Shown here: positions 46,911 to 60,100 of the stretch, in pieces | Layout of the letters: every line of letters begins with the position of its first letter | How positions within the stretch are numbered: position 1 is the first letter of the stretch | Assembly: GCA_022829145.1 (NCBI GenBank) | Contig: CM040746.1 | Coordinates: 14,358,790 to 14,422,789, forward strand | Origin: Albula goreensis | Taxonomy: Eukaryota; Chordata; Actinopteri; Albuliformes; Albulidae | DNA: 64,000 bases | Direction of reading: 5' to 3' | Notes under the pieces: generated by a model | Seen by the model: only the letters and a program-made list of their open reading frames with translations | Told to the model about the DNA's origin: nothing | Database searches by the model: none | Position numbers and translations under genes: made by a program

Positions 46911-49179
46911 CTCTCCTGCTCTGTAAAAGTGTATAGACAATACTGCTTTTCCTTCTCACCCTGAGGTGAATGAGAATCCTCACAAAAAAGCTCATCAATA
47001 AAAATCTACTCCATGCCAAAGCACTCATTAAAGCTGAAAAATTTCAGGTGCGTAAACACTTCACAAATTACTTTGCTTACTTCCCCAATTGGCTCAGTGA
47101 CAGTACTGAGCAGCCAGCCCAGTAGGACACATTAGATATTAAGACAAGTGCCATGTAAATTCATGCTTCAACACGTCCCAGAATAACCTCTCAGATAGGG
47201 GTTTGGTCTTAAGCCACAAACTTACAGTAAACCTCACTGAATACAAAAACCGTGGAGGCTAAAAGAATAATCTCTACCCTCATATCTGACATATGTGACT
47301 GTATTAAGATAAACCCTAACCTCTCTTGTGACTGTATTAAGACAAAATCAGGCCGTTAAGTTGGAAATGCAGCACAGCGAGAGCACAATTGTGTCCACAG
47401 ATCAACTTTAATGAAATAGGCCTGATATCATGTCACTTTATCATAAATATCAGACAATCAATCTCACATGAATTATACTGCTTGCCTTCCCTTGTGGCAC
47501 TAGCAGAACAAGAAACACAGTTTGATAAATGCTTTAATATAATGGATTCCGCAATCAACATTTCATCTGTCATCGCAGCAGTTGTATTGGAAAATCATTA
47601 TGAAATCTCTCCCTTTACTCTGCCTCATTCTACCCAGTACACTCTGTACTGTGTATTTCCAACAGCAGGAATAACAGCAACGACATACACGAAGAAGGAA
47701 TAAAAATGGCATAATAACATTTACACCAACAAGGGCCTCCTTTCCATTTCTTAACCCCCCTTCTTATAAAAAAACAATAAAAGTAACTGTCTTACATGAG
47801 CTATACATTTTAAATTGCTGCTCTTAGTCGTTAGCGTGACAATGGGGTCAAGATGCATGGAAAACCCACGCAGGGTTGGTTCATCAAAGTACCTCAACAT
47901 TTTATATTTACTTTAGAGATTCTAAGCAATTTAATGGTTCAACCTGGACTAAAAGCTCCAGGAGCTGCGCTCATCTTTATGTGACTCTGAAAAATGCTCA
48001 CACTTGAGGGCTTAAAACCTCCCGGGCCAAATAAGGTTAAAATGGGTATTCATGTCATTTTGGCGCTGCAGCAACTGTAAAGAACTCTGTAAGAGGAAAC
48101 AGGTCGAGTGTGAAATCTCAAGTAGCACTTTGTGCTTCCCTAACTATGATATACTGGGATCATTTTACATCAGATTCACAAGTGTGTTCTGTATCACTGC
48201 ACCAAGGGCAAGTCTTAAATCTGAATACACCACCAAAAATAGCTTGAAATTGTGTGAAAAGAGGAAAAGGAAAAGAGATGAATATTTTTGATTTTGGCAC
48301 AATGCCGATGATAGTCAACCAGTTCATCCTCCAGTGTTGATCTTGGATGTTAATATTCCTGCCCTGAGTATCCTTGCAGCAATTTAACATATTCTTTACA
48401 GTAATGATGGAAAAATCATGTTTATGCATTTCACATAGCTTTTTGAACGTGGTTCAGTTTCAATGAATGCATCTGCACTGCCATGTTCATGTCCCTGAAT
48501 CCTTCCACCATATATTTTGTATATATCCATAAGTTTGTCACACTTACACAATTGACTATTTTTTTTTGTCTGGAAAAAGGAGAAAATGAAAAATGGAAGA
48601 GATCTAGACTAATTGGTGTTCATGTTGACAACTTAAAATGTAAGACCTCACCATTATCTTCGAACAGATTTATATAAAGATTAGCAGTGATTAACAGTGC
48701 GCACAGCTTAATACAACACTTCATCGACAATTCAGTCAAAACATGCCAAAGAACAGAAAGAAATAGCATGGTGAAACTCAATTACGTGAATGGCTAATTT
48801 AATCAGCTCAGTGCTTCAATGGGTAGAGAAACATTAGCTGCAGTGTCCTAAATTCCATATGTGTGTTCTACCTAACTTAAAAATGCAGCCTAGGCAATTT
48901 TTAAGGAGTAGCAAATGACAAAGGAGGGAGGAACATGAGTGCCAAGGATTTCAATTTTAATGTATGAGGATTTTTAGCTCCTACACTCCAGTCCATCACT
49001 TAATGAAACAGCTATGATGCATTTGCAGTCAAATGACAATGCACATTGCAAATATGCATCGCTAAATGTTCTTATTCAAAGATATAAGTACAATTATTAC
49101 CACTAGCTGTTTAAAAAGGTTTAATTCCTCATGAGAAAGTGAGGAGGTGGAAATGTGTAACCTAATCTTGAAAGTGCTG

Positions 49180-49620
49180 AGGAAGGCTGAGACAATGATC
49201 AGGCAGCTTGTTCACAGCGGGACAGAACACCCAATCACCCATGATTTGCAACTCAGCGGCCAGGTGGCTGGCAGCACTACGATACTGAGGCTGTCCTGCC
49301 CATAGCTCTGGGGATAGTGGAGCTCATTCAAATAGGCGGAGCTGTCACCGCTGAGGGTTTTCAATAACGTATGCAGAATTTTGAAGTCAATTCTGAGGCT
49401 GACAGGAAGTCAGAGCAGGGAGGCCAGTACAGGAGGAGAGGTGGAGGCAAACGTCATGGTTCTGGTAATTACCGCAGGCAGTGCTATTCTAGACAACCTT
49501 CAGCTTCTGGATAGACTTAATGGAATGCTGGTGCAAAAATCCATTCTGGGTGAAACAAGAGCAAGCATAAGTCTCCCTGTGTGTAGGACAGGAAATGTTG
49601 TTGATGTGCCATGTGAATAT
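49180..49620 (+). repeat. Fish-type interspersed repeat, unnamed family
   Basis: An island of higher GC in an AT-rich intron. It carries phrases that I recognise as recurring in many teleost genomes: TTTTGAAGTCAATTCTGAGG followed by TGACAGGAAGTCAGAGCAGG and AGGCCAGTACAGG, and further on GCAGTGCTATTCTAGACAAC before CTTCAGCTTCTGGATAGAC. I cannot name the family or class from sequence alone. An 87-codon open frame across it has no recognisable product. Confidence 0.5.
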
Positions 49621-50319
49621 GAGCAAGGAACCAACCACAACTAAAAGGCTGGTAAAGGGTAATGGATGTGATCACCTTTCTAGGGGGTGTAAGTTAAGTG
49701 TGAAGCATTTTTCAGTTTGAATGAGTGAAATCTTTTGTAGGACATCAAATTCAGAGAGTCCTATCTTAAATTATTTCTCACATACAGAATTCTACATTAA
49801 CTTACATTTTGTGTAGGTTACTATTCTGCCACTGAACTGCCATATCAAGGTTATTTGTATAGATTAAAAAAGCAATTCATGTTGTTTTTATAGTACTTTT
49901 CCATTCCTTATCTCAGCTTTCATTCTGTCTCAATTAAATTCTGCATGATGGAAGTATTAAATGGCATCTCAGTTAACACTTCACTATGGAGAAGGAAAAT
50001 AAAGCAATAGCCTTAATTTTATAAACCATAAACTCCACACTTACTTTTATTTGCCTTACCTCAATCATGACTTCCCTTTTTTCTACTGCAGTTACTAAAA
50101 GTTTTAAAGATTTTTAAAGATTACTCTTTAAAATTACAGTTCCTTACTTTCAGACTGAATTTACACCATACCTCAGGTATAACTCTTCTGAATTTGTTTC
50201 ACAATTTTGACAGTTTTGCTATGTAACACCTGCACTCAGTCTATATAATAAGAATTTGAGAACATTTAATTATGAGAACGTGCAATTCAGCCAAAAATAA
50301 GTTGTGCAATATTACATCT

Positions 50320-50800
50320 TTTTAAAGTCAGCTCATGTGAAGTTGAAGATGCAGTCTGAACATGCCCAAATACTTCAAATGCAACTGTGCTACGGTCACT
50401 TGTCCCGAGTGGCTCCACTACCTCAAAGTGGCAAATTCAGTCAGAATTATTACACAAAACCAGATCTGAAACAGCTTTCACTCTCAAAGACTGAGTAACA
50501 AACTATGCCAAAAAAAAAAATCATGTTCAAGATCTAAAACTCCTACTTAGTATTTCCCTGTCCTGACACAACTTCCCAGTAACTGGGGGGTAAGTGAAGT
50601 CCCCCACTGTAATCTCTCTCCCTTACGTTATGCTTGTTATCATACAGCACAGTGTTTACACGGCTATCTGATGCTGGGGGCCTGGAGCATAGTCCTGCTA
50701 CTCCTACATAGAGGCCTCTCTCATTTTCTCCCTGAGATATACTCCAAATACCATCAGCTAACATTGAGAGGATCAGTTCCTGAAATTTCTTGCACATAAG
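50320..50800 (-). mobile_element. Decayed CR1-like LINE, endonuclease-domain fragment
   Basis: Read on the minus strand in one frame from about 50797, the conceptual product follows the apurinic/apyrimidinic endonuclease domain of CR1/L2-type non-LTR retrotransposons. CSRPPASDSRVN corresponds to the family's 'VYRPP...D..VN'. DYSGGLHLPPSYWE corresponds to 'GDFN.P.I.W'. After that come DLVLCNNSD and EPLGTSDRSTVAFEVF, matching 'LDLVLSN..DL' and 'LG.SDH..I.FE'. The same frame contains three stop codons, and the catalytic GDFN and SDH are altered, so the copy is dead. No reverse transcriptase region is recognisable downstream. The family match is by motif memory; the clade is uncertain. Confidence 0.75.
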
Positions 50801-50840
50801 GATTTATTTTAAAAAGAAGGCTACATCCTTTTCTTATCTT

Positions 50841-50843
<3 letters not shown>

Positions 50844-50917
<74 letters not shown>
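50844..50917. repeat. (TA)37 microsatellite
   Basis: An uninterrupted 74-bp AT/TA dinucleotide run. It abuts, with a gap of about 45 bp, the 5' side of the decayed LINE fragment. Likely to be length-variable. Confidence 0.99.
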
Positions 50918-50919
<2 letters not shown>

Positions 50920-52144
50920 ACCAACCAATATCCTCATCTGAATTTGGCTTTTTACAATTTTCAGTCAAGGGCATTTACAGCTGTTTTGGAACGTACATAC
51001 TTTACTGCATTTCTGATAGACATAAGGCCATGAATTTGTCAGCACTCAATAGTTTTACATAATGTAAATGAACTGAATATGAATCCTTTCTTTCCAGTAT
51101 GAGAAGAGACGACTTATGACAACTGAAAAGGAAATATCATGAGGAAAATTCTTCCAATTCAGAAGTGATTTTAATATTTCTATCATTTCAATGCAGTAAA
51201 AACAGAATAAATTAATTTTGACAGATTAAATGGGATATCATGAATTATCAACTGGTGATGTGCACTAAGGTCTATTTTACATAAAAAACGGAGGAGTTTC
51301 ACTGAACTAAAACGACAGCAAGAGTATTGTGAGAAATCAATAAAAATGGATAAGCTCATAAAGTAAATGTCTATGAGCAGCTGTAAAGAAATATTATGCA
51401 CATTACATTTTGTCAGCAATAAAATGTTAATTAAAAGCTCTGCTGAATTAAATGTGTTCTCTCCATTAAAAGTGGGCATTTTTCAATTGGTCCACAATGC
51501 AGTATTGACAAATTGACCACAACCACGAGAGGTTGTTATATGGTGAGAATCAACCTGTGCAGGCCAAGTCTTTTTCAGCCTGTCCGCTTAACTGAGTGTC
51601 AAAAGCATCAGTCTAAAATATAAGGTTTTAAAATGGTGAGCTATACATTAATAGAATGAGCTGCTTCAGTCTCTCACTCACAATGTTTGGTGTCCCGTCT
51701 GAGCAAAGTAAACTTTTTTACATGCCAGACGTAGGTATTGAGACACCACATGTAATGGTGAAAGTGAGCTGTTATGGTCTGGTTCACCATAGCTCCAAAA
51801 GAAAAGGTGTCTGTACAGAGTACCAGCAAATGAACCTGTCAAAGACGAGGATTAAATTCAATCTGCCATATTTTAAAACAATCCATGCTGAGGCCATTTT
51901 GCTGGTATTACACAGTTATTAACCAGTCTGCCCTTGTCCTTAATTTATACTAAAGATTGTTTTAAACCTTCTCTTAAAGGTTAATTTGGCTAGAATATAT
52001 CATACTCTATCTACCTTCAGTACTCTGGAACTCTGTTAATTAATCCAGCTCTTTTGCTATGGGCTGTTTCAGTCTACCTCCAAAACATAAAATCAGTTAC
52101 ATTTGTAAATGAAACAATGATATGAAGGGAATGTTCAGAAATAC

Positions 52145-52379
52145 CTTTTTGGGATCACCTGTCCCACGGTCATCTTAATGCAGGACACCTTCCGTATCTG
52201 TACCCCAACGGCGCATGTGGGGTTCCCATTCCAGCTGCTGGTGGCGTTTAGGGCAGCCAGAGATGGGTCCTCAGTGCAGGAGCTCCAGGGCGATGCCTCC
52301 CAGTAGAACATGAGGCAGGGATGGTCATTACACGGCCTCCACTCTTCCAGGGCCGTGGCATGTGGGCAGAGCTTTCCCC
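52145..52379 (-). CDS. thsd7b: thsd7b exon w2: TSR end plus FYWE-type TSR start
   Basis: Residues 65-141 with split codons at both ends (235 bp; enters after one base, leaves with two, AG). The acceptor is ccacag before GGGG and the donor AAAAG/gtattt. The first part (KLCPHATALEEW, then PCNDHPC) closes the TSR begun in w1; the second opens the next with YWEASPWSSC and contains the TSR strand CAVGVQIRKVSC. One N-glycosylation sequon is visible (NAT in LNATSSWNG). It ends with VGQVIPK, matching human VGQVGPKK at the same exon boundary. The join to w1 restores a Gly-Gly before KLC, as in the human proteins. Confidence 0.95.
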
Positions 52380-54958
52380 CTGTGGCCAAGGACACCAAGC
52401 ACAGCTTTTTAACACAGTCAGACTCACAAAACCAAACACGTGGAGCAGAGGTTCTTAACACTTAAAATAGCTCCAAAACATTCCCATATCATATTCAACA
52501 CAGATCCTCACCACAATCACACACCCAAATACACCAAGCTCAGCTCCTTTAGCTGAAGAAGCAATCAATATATGTGGATAATCCTGACTTCCCTCACTGC
52601 AAAAGACAGGGGAATTCATGTAAAGCACTTGTGATCCAATGTTTTCTGTGGACTGCGAAATCTTTTCTCAGGAGCAATCTAACATTTATTTTTTCAGCTT
52701 GCCAATTTTACCTTCAATGTTCTCACAGGTCTCCACTGGGCAGTAGCTGAAGGACAAGACCATCTCTTGATCCACCTCATCTTTAATGTGTAGGCTCAGA
52801 GCTGTTATATTGAATCTAATAGAATAATGGGGATATCTGAAGACTTTCTAAAACTTGGTAGTTCACAACGAACAAATTTTCTTCTGAAAATGTTCCCAAA
52901 ATATCGTGATATGTATCTTGGCTGGTCTTTAGGATATGGCTGCACCAGGATTTGTAACACACTTTTAACATGCTTGAGGAAAAATTATAAGAATTTAGAG
53001 TATAATCTCCCAGTTCATGCCATCATTGCCTTATGTAATGAACTCATGGATGACCTGGATCCAGATAAAGAACGGTAGCTGTAGAGATGGCTCCAAAGCA
53101 GCCAATAATACAGTGCTGAAGTTTGTTAATTATGCATGAACTCACAAGATACATAATCTGGGGAGACTTGAGAGCAATAATGTATACATTTCTGCAACAG
53201 ATGAAGCACAGCACTGAATTAAGACAGAAAAATATGAAACACAAATATGAAATTTACCACTTTTTCATCTTACCCTCCTTACTGAATCCTGTTTCCTCGT
53301 ACACTCAATATGCGTGATAACTTCGGTGATAGCATAGTTCAAATACACAAGTTGTGATCATGTAAATAATTAGTATTATAAAACACACACTTTAAACACA
53401 CGCAAGAATTTGCATCCCTGATGCTAATTAATGCAGTTCTTAGTAAATCTGCCCCTAGGAAACAGTTCATCTTTACACTTGAAAACATTTCAACCTACAG
53501 ACATTAATTACACTTCAGCACAGAGATACTGAATTGAATTAGGCTTTTTTTGCTGTATATTCATGAAATATGTTTCATTACATGCCCATAAATGGATCTG
53601 CCTATTGCAAAATTTAACATTATTGTTTTAAAAAAAGGTGCTCTTGTGTTGTAGATACAAACGCTTGTGTAAATTAACAAATAATCACAACAACAGTGGG
53701 ATCTTCTGTGGACTGGCACACAATGTAATCATGTATATAGACACAGAATATACTTAACTCCAGAATGATTGACACCTTTGCTAAAAATAAGATATTAGGA
53801 ACTGTAGAAGTAATAAATAACTAGTAGAATACAATATTCTGTTGGGTGATGATACGAGTTAACTGTATGTAGCTGCTGTTGAAAATGGCAAAAAAAAAAA
53901 GAAAAAGCAAATATTATTCCTCCAGCATTCTCAAAAGCCTGAATGTAAAGGAAGCTGAAATACCATAAAGAAATAACACATGTGGGTTCATTTAGACAGA
54001 CCGAAATGTATGACAGGCAAGACAGGCATTTGCTGGAATGATACAAAGGGTGAACTGTGAGAATGACATTTGTGGGGGACAGTCCTTGCAATGTCATAAG
54101 ATGGCATTAGTGACAGGACCTTGAAAATTGGGGGTGGGGGGAATGGGGTTAGTGGTTGACTGACTAATTGACTGCCTTTGACTATCATCAGATCAGCTTA
54201 CAATGCCTCTAGCACTATTAATGAATAAATACTGGGATTCTCATTTCTAGTCCTGGAGTCCTTGAAAACTCACTGCTTTGAAAACTCACATGTTCAATAT
54301 ATTTTGGGGGAAGTTAATTTTAAACTGTTATTTTCAGTTGAATTTGGGAGTATATATCATCAAAATACTGATACTGCTAACTAGCTTCATATTCCTTTGT
54401 TTGTAATGGTATCTGTTTATTTATTTTGGCAGCTAGTTGGCTAGGGATTTATTATACGGATATACCCTGTAAATGTATTTGTACAACCACCAGTTTTAAT
54501 CTTGTTTTAAGGTCGACTATTTGCATTTGTTAGCAAGCTTATTAATGTTCCAAATTGCATTAAGTAATTATGCTAATATAGGCCCTTTTCTGTAATTATT
54601 GCAATATTTTGCCTTTTAATCAGCAGAAATGGTAATAATGCTTTGGTTTAATGCTTGTTTTTTCAATTTAGGAAAAGCTAAATAGGATGTTATTGGCTTC
54701 CAGGTTAAAATTGCATCCATTGAACCAATATTTCCATACCATTCCATCTATCACAATACATCCATCTGCTAACATATGCTCTTTTCCAGAGTGACTTTCA
54801 AAACAAACTACACAAAGTGTGCAGTGAAATGTTTAAAATCATCATTCTTACTCTTTGAGTTGAAATAACCCTTGGCTAGCATTCCCTTGGGACAGAAGAA
54901 TGAGGTATCATGAAACTAAAAATGGCTAGAGTGAACAGGAGCTGTCAGTGACACACTC

Positions 54959-55131
54959 TGTGTGTGTGTGTGTGCGTGCGTGCGTGCATGCGCGGGTGTG
55001 TGTGTGTATGTGTGTGCGTGCGTGCATGCGCGGGTGTGTGTGTATGTGTGTGCGTGCGTGCATGCGCGGGAGTGTGTGTGTATGTGTGTGCGTGCGTGCA
55101 TGCGCGGGTGTGTGTGTGTATGTGTGTGCGT
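54959..55131. repeat. (GT)n-based minisatellite, four units of 36-38 bp
   Basis: An alternating purine-pyrimidine tract. After a leading (TG)n, the motif GTGCGTGCATGCGCGGG recurs, with its GCGCGGG core at 54990, 55028, 55064 and 55102 (spacing 38, 36, 38), separated by GT runs interrupted by TATG. Long alternating GT/GC tracts are known to favour left-handed Z-DNA. On the transcript strand it reads as CA-rich with GCACGCAC interruptions. Open frames through it encode only periodic Cys/Val/Arg or Thr/His strings and are not genes. Confidence 0.95.
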
Positions 55132-55189
55132 AGTCCCGACTATTATGTGGTACATGCATCCTCCCTAATCCCATCACAAGAATTCCTCT

Positions 55190-55385
55190 GTCTCCATTGC
55201 TCCACAAACACCCAGTGCCCTGAATATTTATTTACTGCTCCGCAAAACACAAAGCTCCAACGAGCCGTTATTCACTGCTCCACAAACATGCAGAATGCCA
55301 ATAAGTATTTATTCATTGCACCAAAAATTCTCACAGCTGTGAGCTGTAGGTATTTATCCATTGCTCCACAAACAAAATGAGCTCC
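55190..55385. repeat. Degenerate minisatellite, about five units of 38-45 bp
   Basis: The phrase ATTGCTCCACAAAC recurs with changes at 55196, 55234, 55274, 55315 and 55360, usually preceded by TATTTATT. Spacing drifts (38, 40, 41, 45), showing an old, diverging array. It begins about 60 bp from the Z-DNA-like tract. Confidence 0.85.
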
Positions 55386-56914
55386 TATAATTTTCGAAGG
55401 AAATAAAGAGCAAAAACAGAACACAATCTCAGCGACTATTTGAGAAATTACTGGGTTAATAACGCTAGGCTGGTCTTCGGAGAAAATCTGACAATCTGAC
55501 TGCTAAATACATTTCCATATAGCTGGAAATGTGACAATGAAGTGACAAATGACTTTGAGTGGGAGGCCAGTGTCCTCAGGTAAAGCTGTATTTCTGTCTT
55601 AATTATGCTCCTGCTCAAGCATGCAAAATGAGACTTGTATGATTTATGTCACAGCCATAGTGAATCATGGGATAATTTAAGGCCCAGAGATTCCACTCCA
55701 CAGCAAGCCTTAGTCTGCCAGGCGGTAACCTTGCACTATAAACACAAGAATTACAGTTTGTTGATCCAAAGTAAATATTTTAAATCTCTCAAGTCTCTGT
55801 TTCACCCAGCTTTCAAAACAATCAATCAAAATTAATATCTCATTTTTAACTGTATTGTCTGTGGGGGTGGCTGAGAAAACTTCCACATGAAGCCTGCACA
55901 CTTTGAACAAATGTGACCTATTTAATGTATCAGACTATGATTGAGAACATTTGAGCAGTAAGAACATTTTTATGGCTTTAGTTATGTGTTCATTTGCCAT
56001 GAAAGTCTGGATTTTAATTTATGGGGAGGTACCACATTGGTAGGATCTTTAGGAGTAGCTGTGACATCAAATGGTTGCATTGCCAAAAACTAGGACAACC
56101 TCAGCATTAGCTGAGGAAACAACTAGTTTCCCTAAGGATAGTAAATGAAGAGATGGTTGGATGAAAGCTGTTGGATGAATGTTGCTACCTAAAGATTTTC
56201 GCTTGTCATGTAAATGCTTCACCAGATTGTTTGGACTAAGAAGCAAGAATCACCAATTCCAATGAACTATATATACAGACTAATACACATCAATATATTT
56301 CTGTATATCCATGCATTGCATATTTTTTGTTGAATGTAATGAATAAATCATTTGTTTATGGAGAATTGATTCTAATCAGATTATTTTAAAACCAGCCCCA
56401 ATTCATCACATGATCCAGAGAAATACATATAAATATTTAATAATTACATGTAGGCATCAAACATGAGAAACAAGGAAATATTTGCGAGAATATGGTGATT
56501 TAAAATTTAAAAAGCAAAACATGAATCCGTTTTGGAAAATTTTTTTGAGAAAATTCATAAGTTATTATTGTGATTTAATCAATGCATGAAAATGAATTTT
56601 CCAAATGTATACATAATGTATATGTAATGTATTATTGGGAAATTAGTATTTATCACTGCTACAAATAAGGGCATATATAATGATACAGCATCATAATACA
56701 TATCACAATCTTATAGACATTATTATGGGAACAAGTAGTCAAGTTGGATTTCAAACAGTCTTACCTGTTCATTTATTTTAAATAGGTTAATTTCATGCTC
56801 AATCTGATCTGAATAATTTCAAATACACCAATACCCAAACTTAAAACTAACTTCTGAAAGACAGTGAATTGTTCTAATGTAAATTCAGGTCAGGGGTCTG
56901 CTACAGGTGGTTAC

Positions 56915-57106
56915 CTTCTCCAGGGAGGGCCAGCACGGTGCGGGTTCGACTCTGCCTGCCCTCGGCGTGCTTGGTGGAGCATGAGTGAGAGCAGGGTGAC
57001 CACTCTGACCAGGTGCTGATCACGCAGTCCCCTGGGCAGGGCACCTCACAGGGCAGCTGCGAGGAAGGAGGGTTCTCCAAACAACGCTCCCCAGGCACAG
57101 TCTCAC
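56915..57106 (-). CDS. thsd7b: thsd7b exon w1: end of one TSR and first half of the next
   Basis: Residues 1-63 plus a split glycine (192 bp). The exon enters after one base of a split codon and leaves with one base (G) of the next. The acceptor reads ctgcag and the donor GAAG/gtaacc. The first part ends a TSR (LPCEVPCPGDC); the second begins a new one with WSEWSPC, a WxxW motif of the kind C-mannosylated in TSRs. The following CSHSCS resembles the O-fucose motif CxxS/TCG but lacks its glycine. The exon ends in basic ARxL-type strand residues (SRTRTVLALPGEG). It matches the human segment recalled as DCVLSTWSTWSSCSHTC in THSD7A at the same place, so the module order is conserved between the paralogues. 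Confidence 0.95.
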
Positions 57107-60100
57107 CTGCAGTATTAGTCACACACGGGTCACATGACAAATGATCCAACTCGCCAAGTCATCCAACAGACTGAAAACATATGCCATTGACGCCTTCCAT
57201 ACAAAAATCTCACACCTAACAAGGTACTAATGCAAATTAAATTTACTGTCACATTCCAACCACTCACAGTGTTATTTAAATTAAATTCCAGTGCTCTGTC
57301 ATTGTAACAGTTGTCTAAAACCAAAAGTTATTGAAATGTGAGTGTGGCTGTGTAAAAAAAAGTATACTAATAGATAGCCACAATGCTATTGCAAGAGATT
57401 TGTGCAGGAACAATTTATAGGTGAGGGTAGGGGTGTAATAGCTGTTTTTCTTGACATTGCTGTTTACTGTTTTTGTAATCAGGTACCCTCTGTAATCAGT
57501 TAGATATAGGTCTTGGTTATATTGTTGACCAGCTCTTCCAGAACCAATTACATGTAAGCCTAAAAACTAACAACTGGTTATTCTTATGGCTGGCTTTATA
57601 TAGCTATTGCAGGAAATCTATGCTTCAGATGACTATGGAAGGTCTGCTGTTAATAACAATATGTTGCTAAACATTTATGCCAGTAAAACTATAAGTGAGC
57701 TGGAAGATATGAATGTAAATGACAAATCAATGCATTTTTGATGGTCCACTTGATTACACTTTATTATTTAATCTGAATTATGCATGTAGAACAACTTGAT
57801 GCCTGACGGGCAAATGAAACAAAAAATGATCCATTAAAAATGAGAATTCAGCAAATAAGGTCCACCTATCTAGTATAAACAAATACAAGAGGAATACAAC
57901 AAATGAGAGATGACTGACACAAGGTTGGTAAAGCGTGACCACTTGTGTTTGATCAATATATTACCAGTGCAGTCAACAGCATAACATTACTGTTCAAAGA
58001 ACCTGACCTGCACAGCAATGACATTCAATTTGCATACGACTACAGTAATATATCTGCAGGCAGTGCAAGATTAAACAACCAACAACAATAACAAGACACT
58101 CAAACATTAAATCAGACTGATGTACATTTCACTGAATAATTAGTGGTTCATATCTCAGGGTGTTTATGTGTAGATTTTACAGGAAATACTGCCGTGCAAG
58201 GGTGGCGTTTTTGCATTGAGAGCTTTGGTTTCCCAAGGAAGCTCACAAAAATTTGACATTAATGAACTACTGCATGTCCACAGCTATTTTTCATACTGCT
58301 AATGGCTTTAGCATCAGTCTTGCACCTGAATATGCAATACTAATTGGAAATATATAAGATGGGGATACATATATTAAACCTTATCCATGTAAAGCAAAAA
58401 TGCACCTCTGTTACTGCTGGGGTCCCTCAAAAAAGAATTAATGAGGTATGCAATTTTGCAGGGTTTTTTGGGCCAGAAAATTAGAGTGAAATGCAACCTA
58501 ACCGCTGATATGAACCAAAACCAAATCAGCACCCAGACTTAGAAAAATGACCTACGAGCAGGCTATCTCATAGGCTACAGATTAATACCAGTCCCTGAAA
58601 AACAAATCTTGAGAAACTTGGAAAAGGAAACAAAAAGAACCCGGTCCAACTCATATCTTACTCTGTTATCTTTAGCACCCAGCTGTGAAAAACACAGCCA
58701 AACAACAAAATGTGAGGTTTTACTCTGTAAGCCAGTAGAAGGCCCAAATACAAATATCTTAACAGCAGTAATGCTCGCACAGCTTCTAGTAGACAAATGT
58801 ATTAGATTGTAATGGCGTACTTTCAGAAGACCAAACAAAACCACAGAATGAATGTATTACTTGAAGAGAATTTAAGTCTGCTTATGGACTGCAGTGTGAA
58901 AATAAGCTACAGCTGGCAACATGGCGCTTTGGAAGGCATATGTGCCAATGTGCACTCTCCCAAACTGGCATCTTAAGTGAGAGAGTGAAATGGGCTCTCA
59001 CAGGGTAGATTATAATGAACACAATGTGGGTTTATAGTACAACAGACCATGCTGAGACATGCAAACCAGTGTTCCACACGTTTCAAGAAACAAGAAGATA
59101 ACGCAACACTGGAGCCACAAATACTGACCATGCCAATATGAAGGAATCGCACACAATGATGCTTACACCTTTTCATCTTCCCTTGTAGTTGCAACGTACA
59201 GTAAAGTCTGAACCAGCTACAGCAGCCGACTTTGTGCTTTGAGGTAATCACTATGCTGTCACATGTCCTGGTGATTGCACAGGTTATCACATAACTACGC
59301 TGTTAGCCATTAACTCTCAAAAAAAAGATAGAGAGAAAATATTTTAGCAAATAATGCAAATCACTCTAAGGCCATGTCATGATTTCACTCAATTAGCAAA
59401 AGATACAGCATCTAACTACGTGTATTTCAACTCCTGTGGATCTAATATTTGTGTTTGAAATGTAAAATAATTGTGTAGCTCATATCTTGTAGCTGTGATA
59501 GTAGATATTGAGGTCATAATAGATAAATGAATGGAGGAGTTTGCTCAAATAAGCAGGTATAATTTGACCACTTAGCATAAATGTGGGAACTTTAAAACAT
59601 TATGGAAAGGTCCACAATTTTCAGGCAAGAATCAACTCAATTTGGATTTTGAAAAATTACTTTAGAAGACTGTGAGTATACATATTTCTACATCTGCTTT
59701 GAAGGAAAATGTAATGTATCCATTTTTCTCTAAATTGATGCATTTTAAAAGATATTTTCGCATAATTGAAAGAAGTTTGAAATGTAAGTCATGGCCTCCG
59801 AGAACAGGATAAAAAATGTGCATGTAGATTGTAAAGATTAACCTTTCCAACCCATCTGAGAATGGAAACCCACATATTCGCCATGTATCACGAATGAGAA
59901 AGTAAAACACTGAATAAAAAATGCATCCTCTAAAACAAACTTCAAACAGTACTCTCTTGAAAATGTGTTAACAACTCATTAACATAACTGTATTACAACT
60001 TGTATGGAATTTGCTGTAATGATGTATGGACAACTAAGTATATTTCACACTTTTCCATGTTCTCCAAAGAAAACACTTTAATAGGCAGTAACCTTTGCTG

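Larger units (their letters stand above)
45257..52144 (-). other. thsd7b: Intron between w2 and w3
   Basis: 6.9 kb. Contents: a LINE endonuclease fragment (50320-50800), a (TA)37 array beside it (50844-50917), a fish-type interspersed repeat (about 49180-49620), an imperfect GT-rich stretch (46777-46910), and a degenerate repeat of ACTGCATTCA (45281, 45373, 45422) close to the w3 acceptor. No exon found in the remainder. Confidence 0.8.
52380..56914 (-). other. thsd7b: Intron between w1 and w2
   Basis: 4.5 kb. It contains the GT/GC-rich minisatellite at 54959-55131 and, directly beside it, a second minisatellite at 55190-55385. The rest is AT-rich with several 60-100 codon open frames on both strands, none resembling a known family. 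No exon found. Confidence 0.8.
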
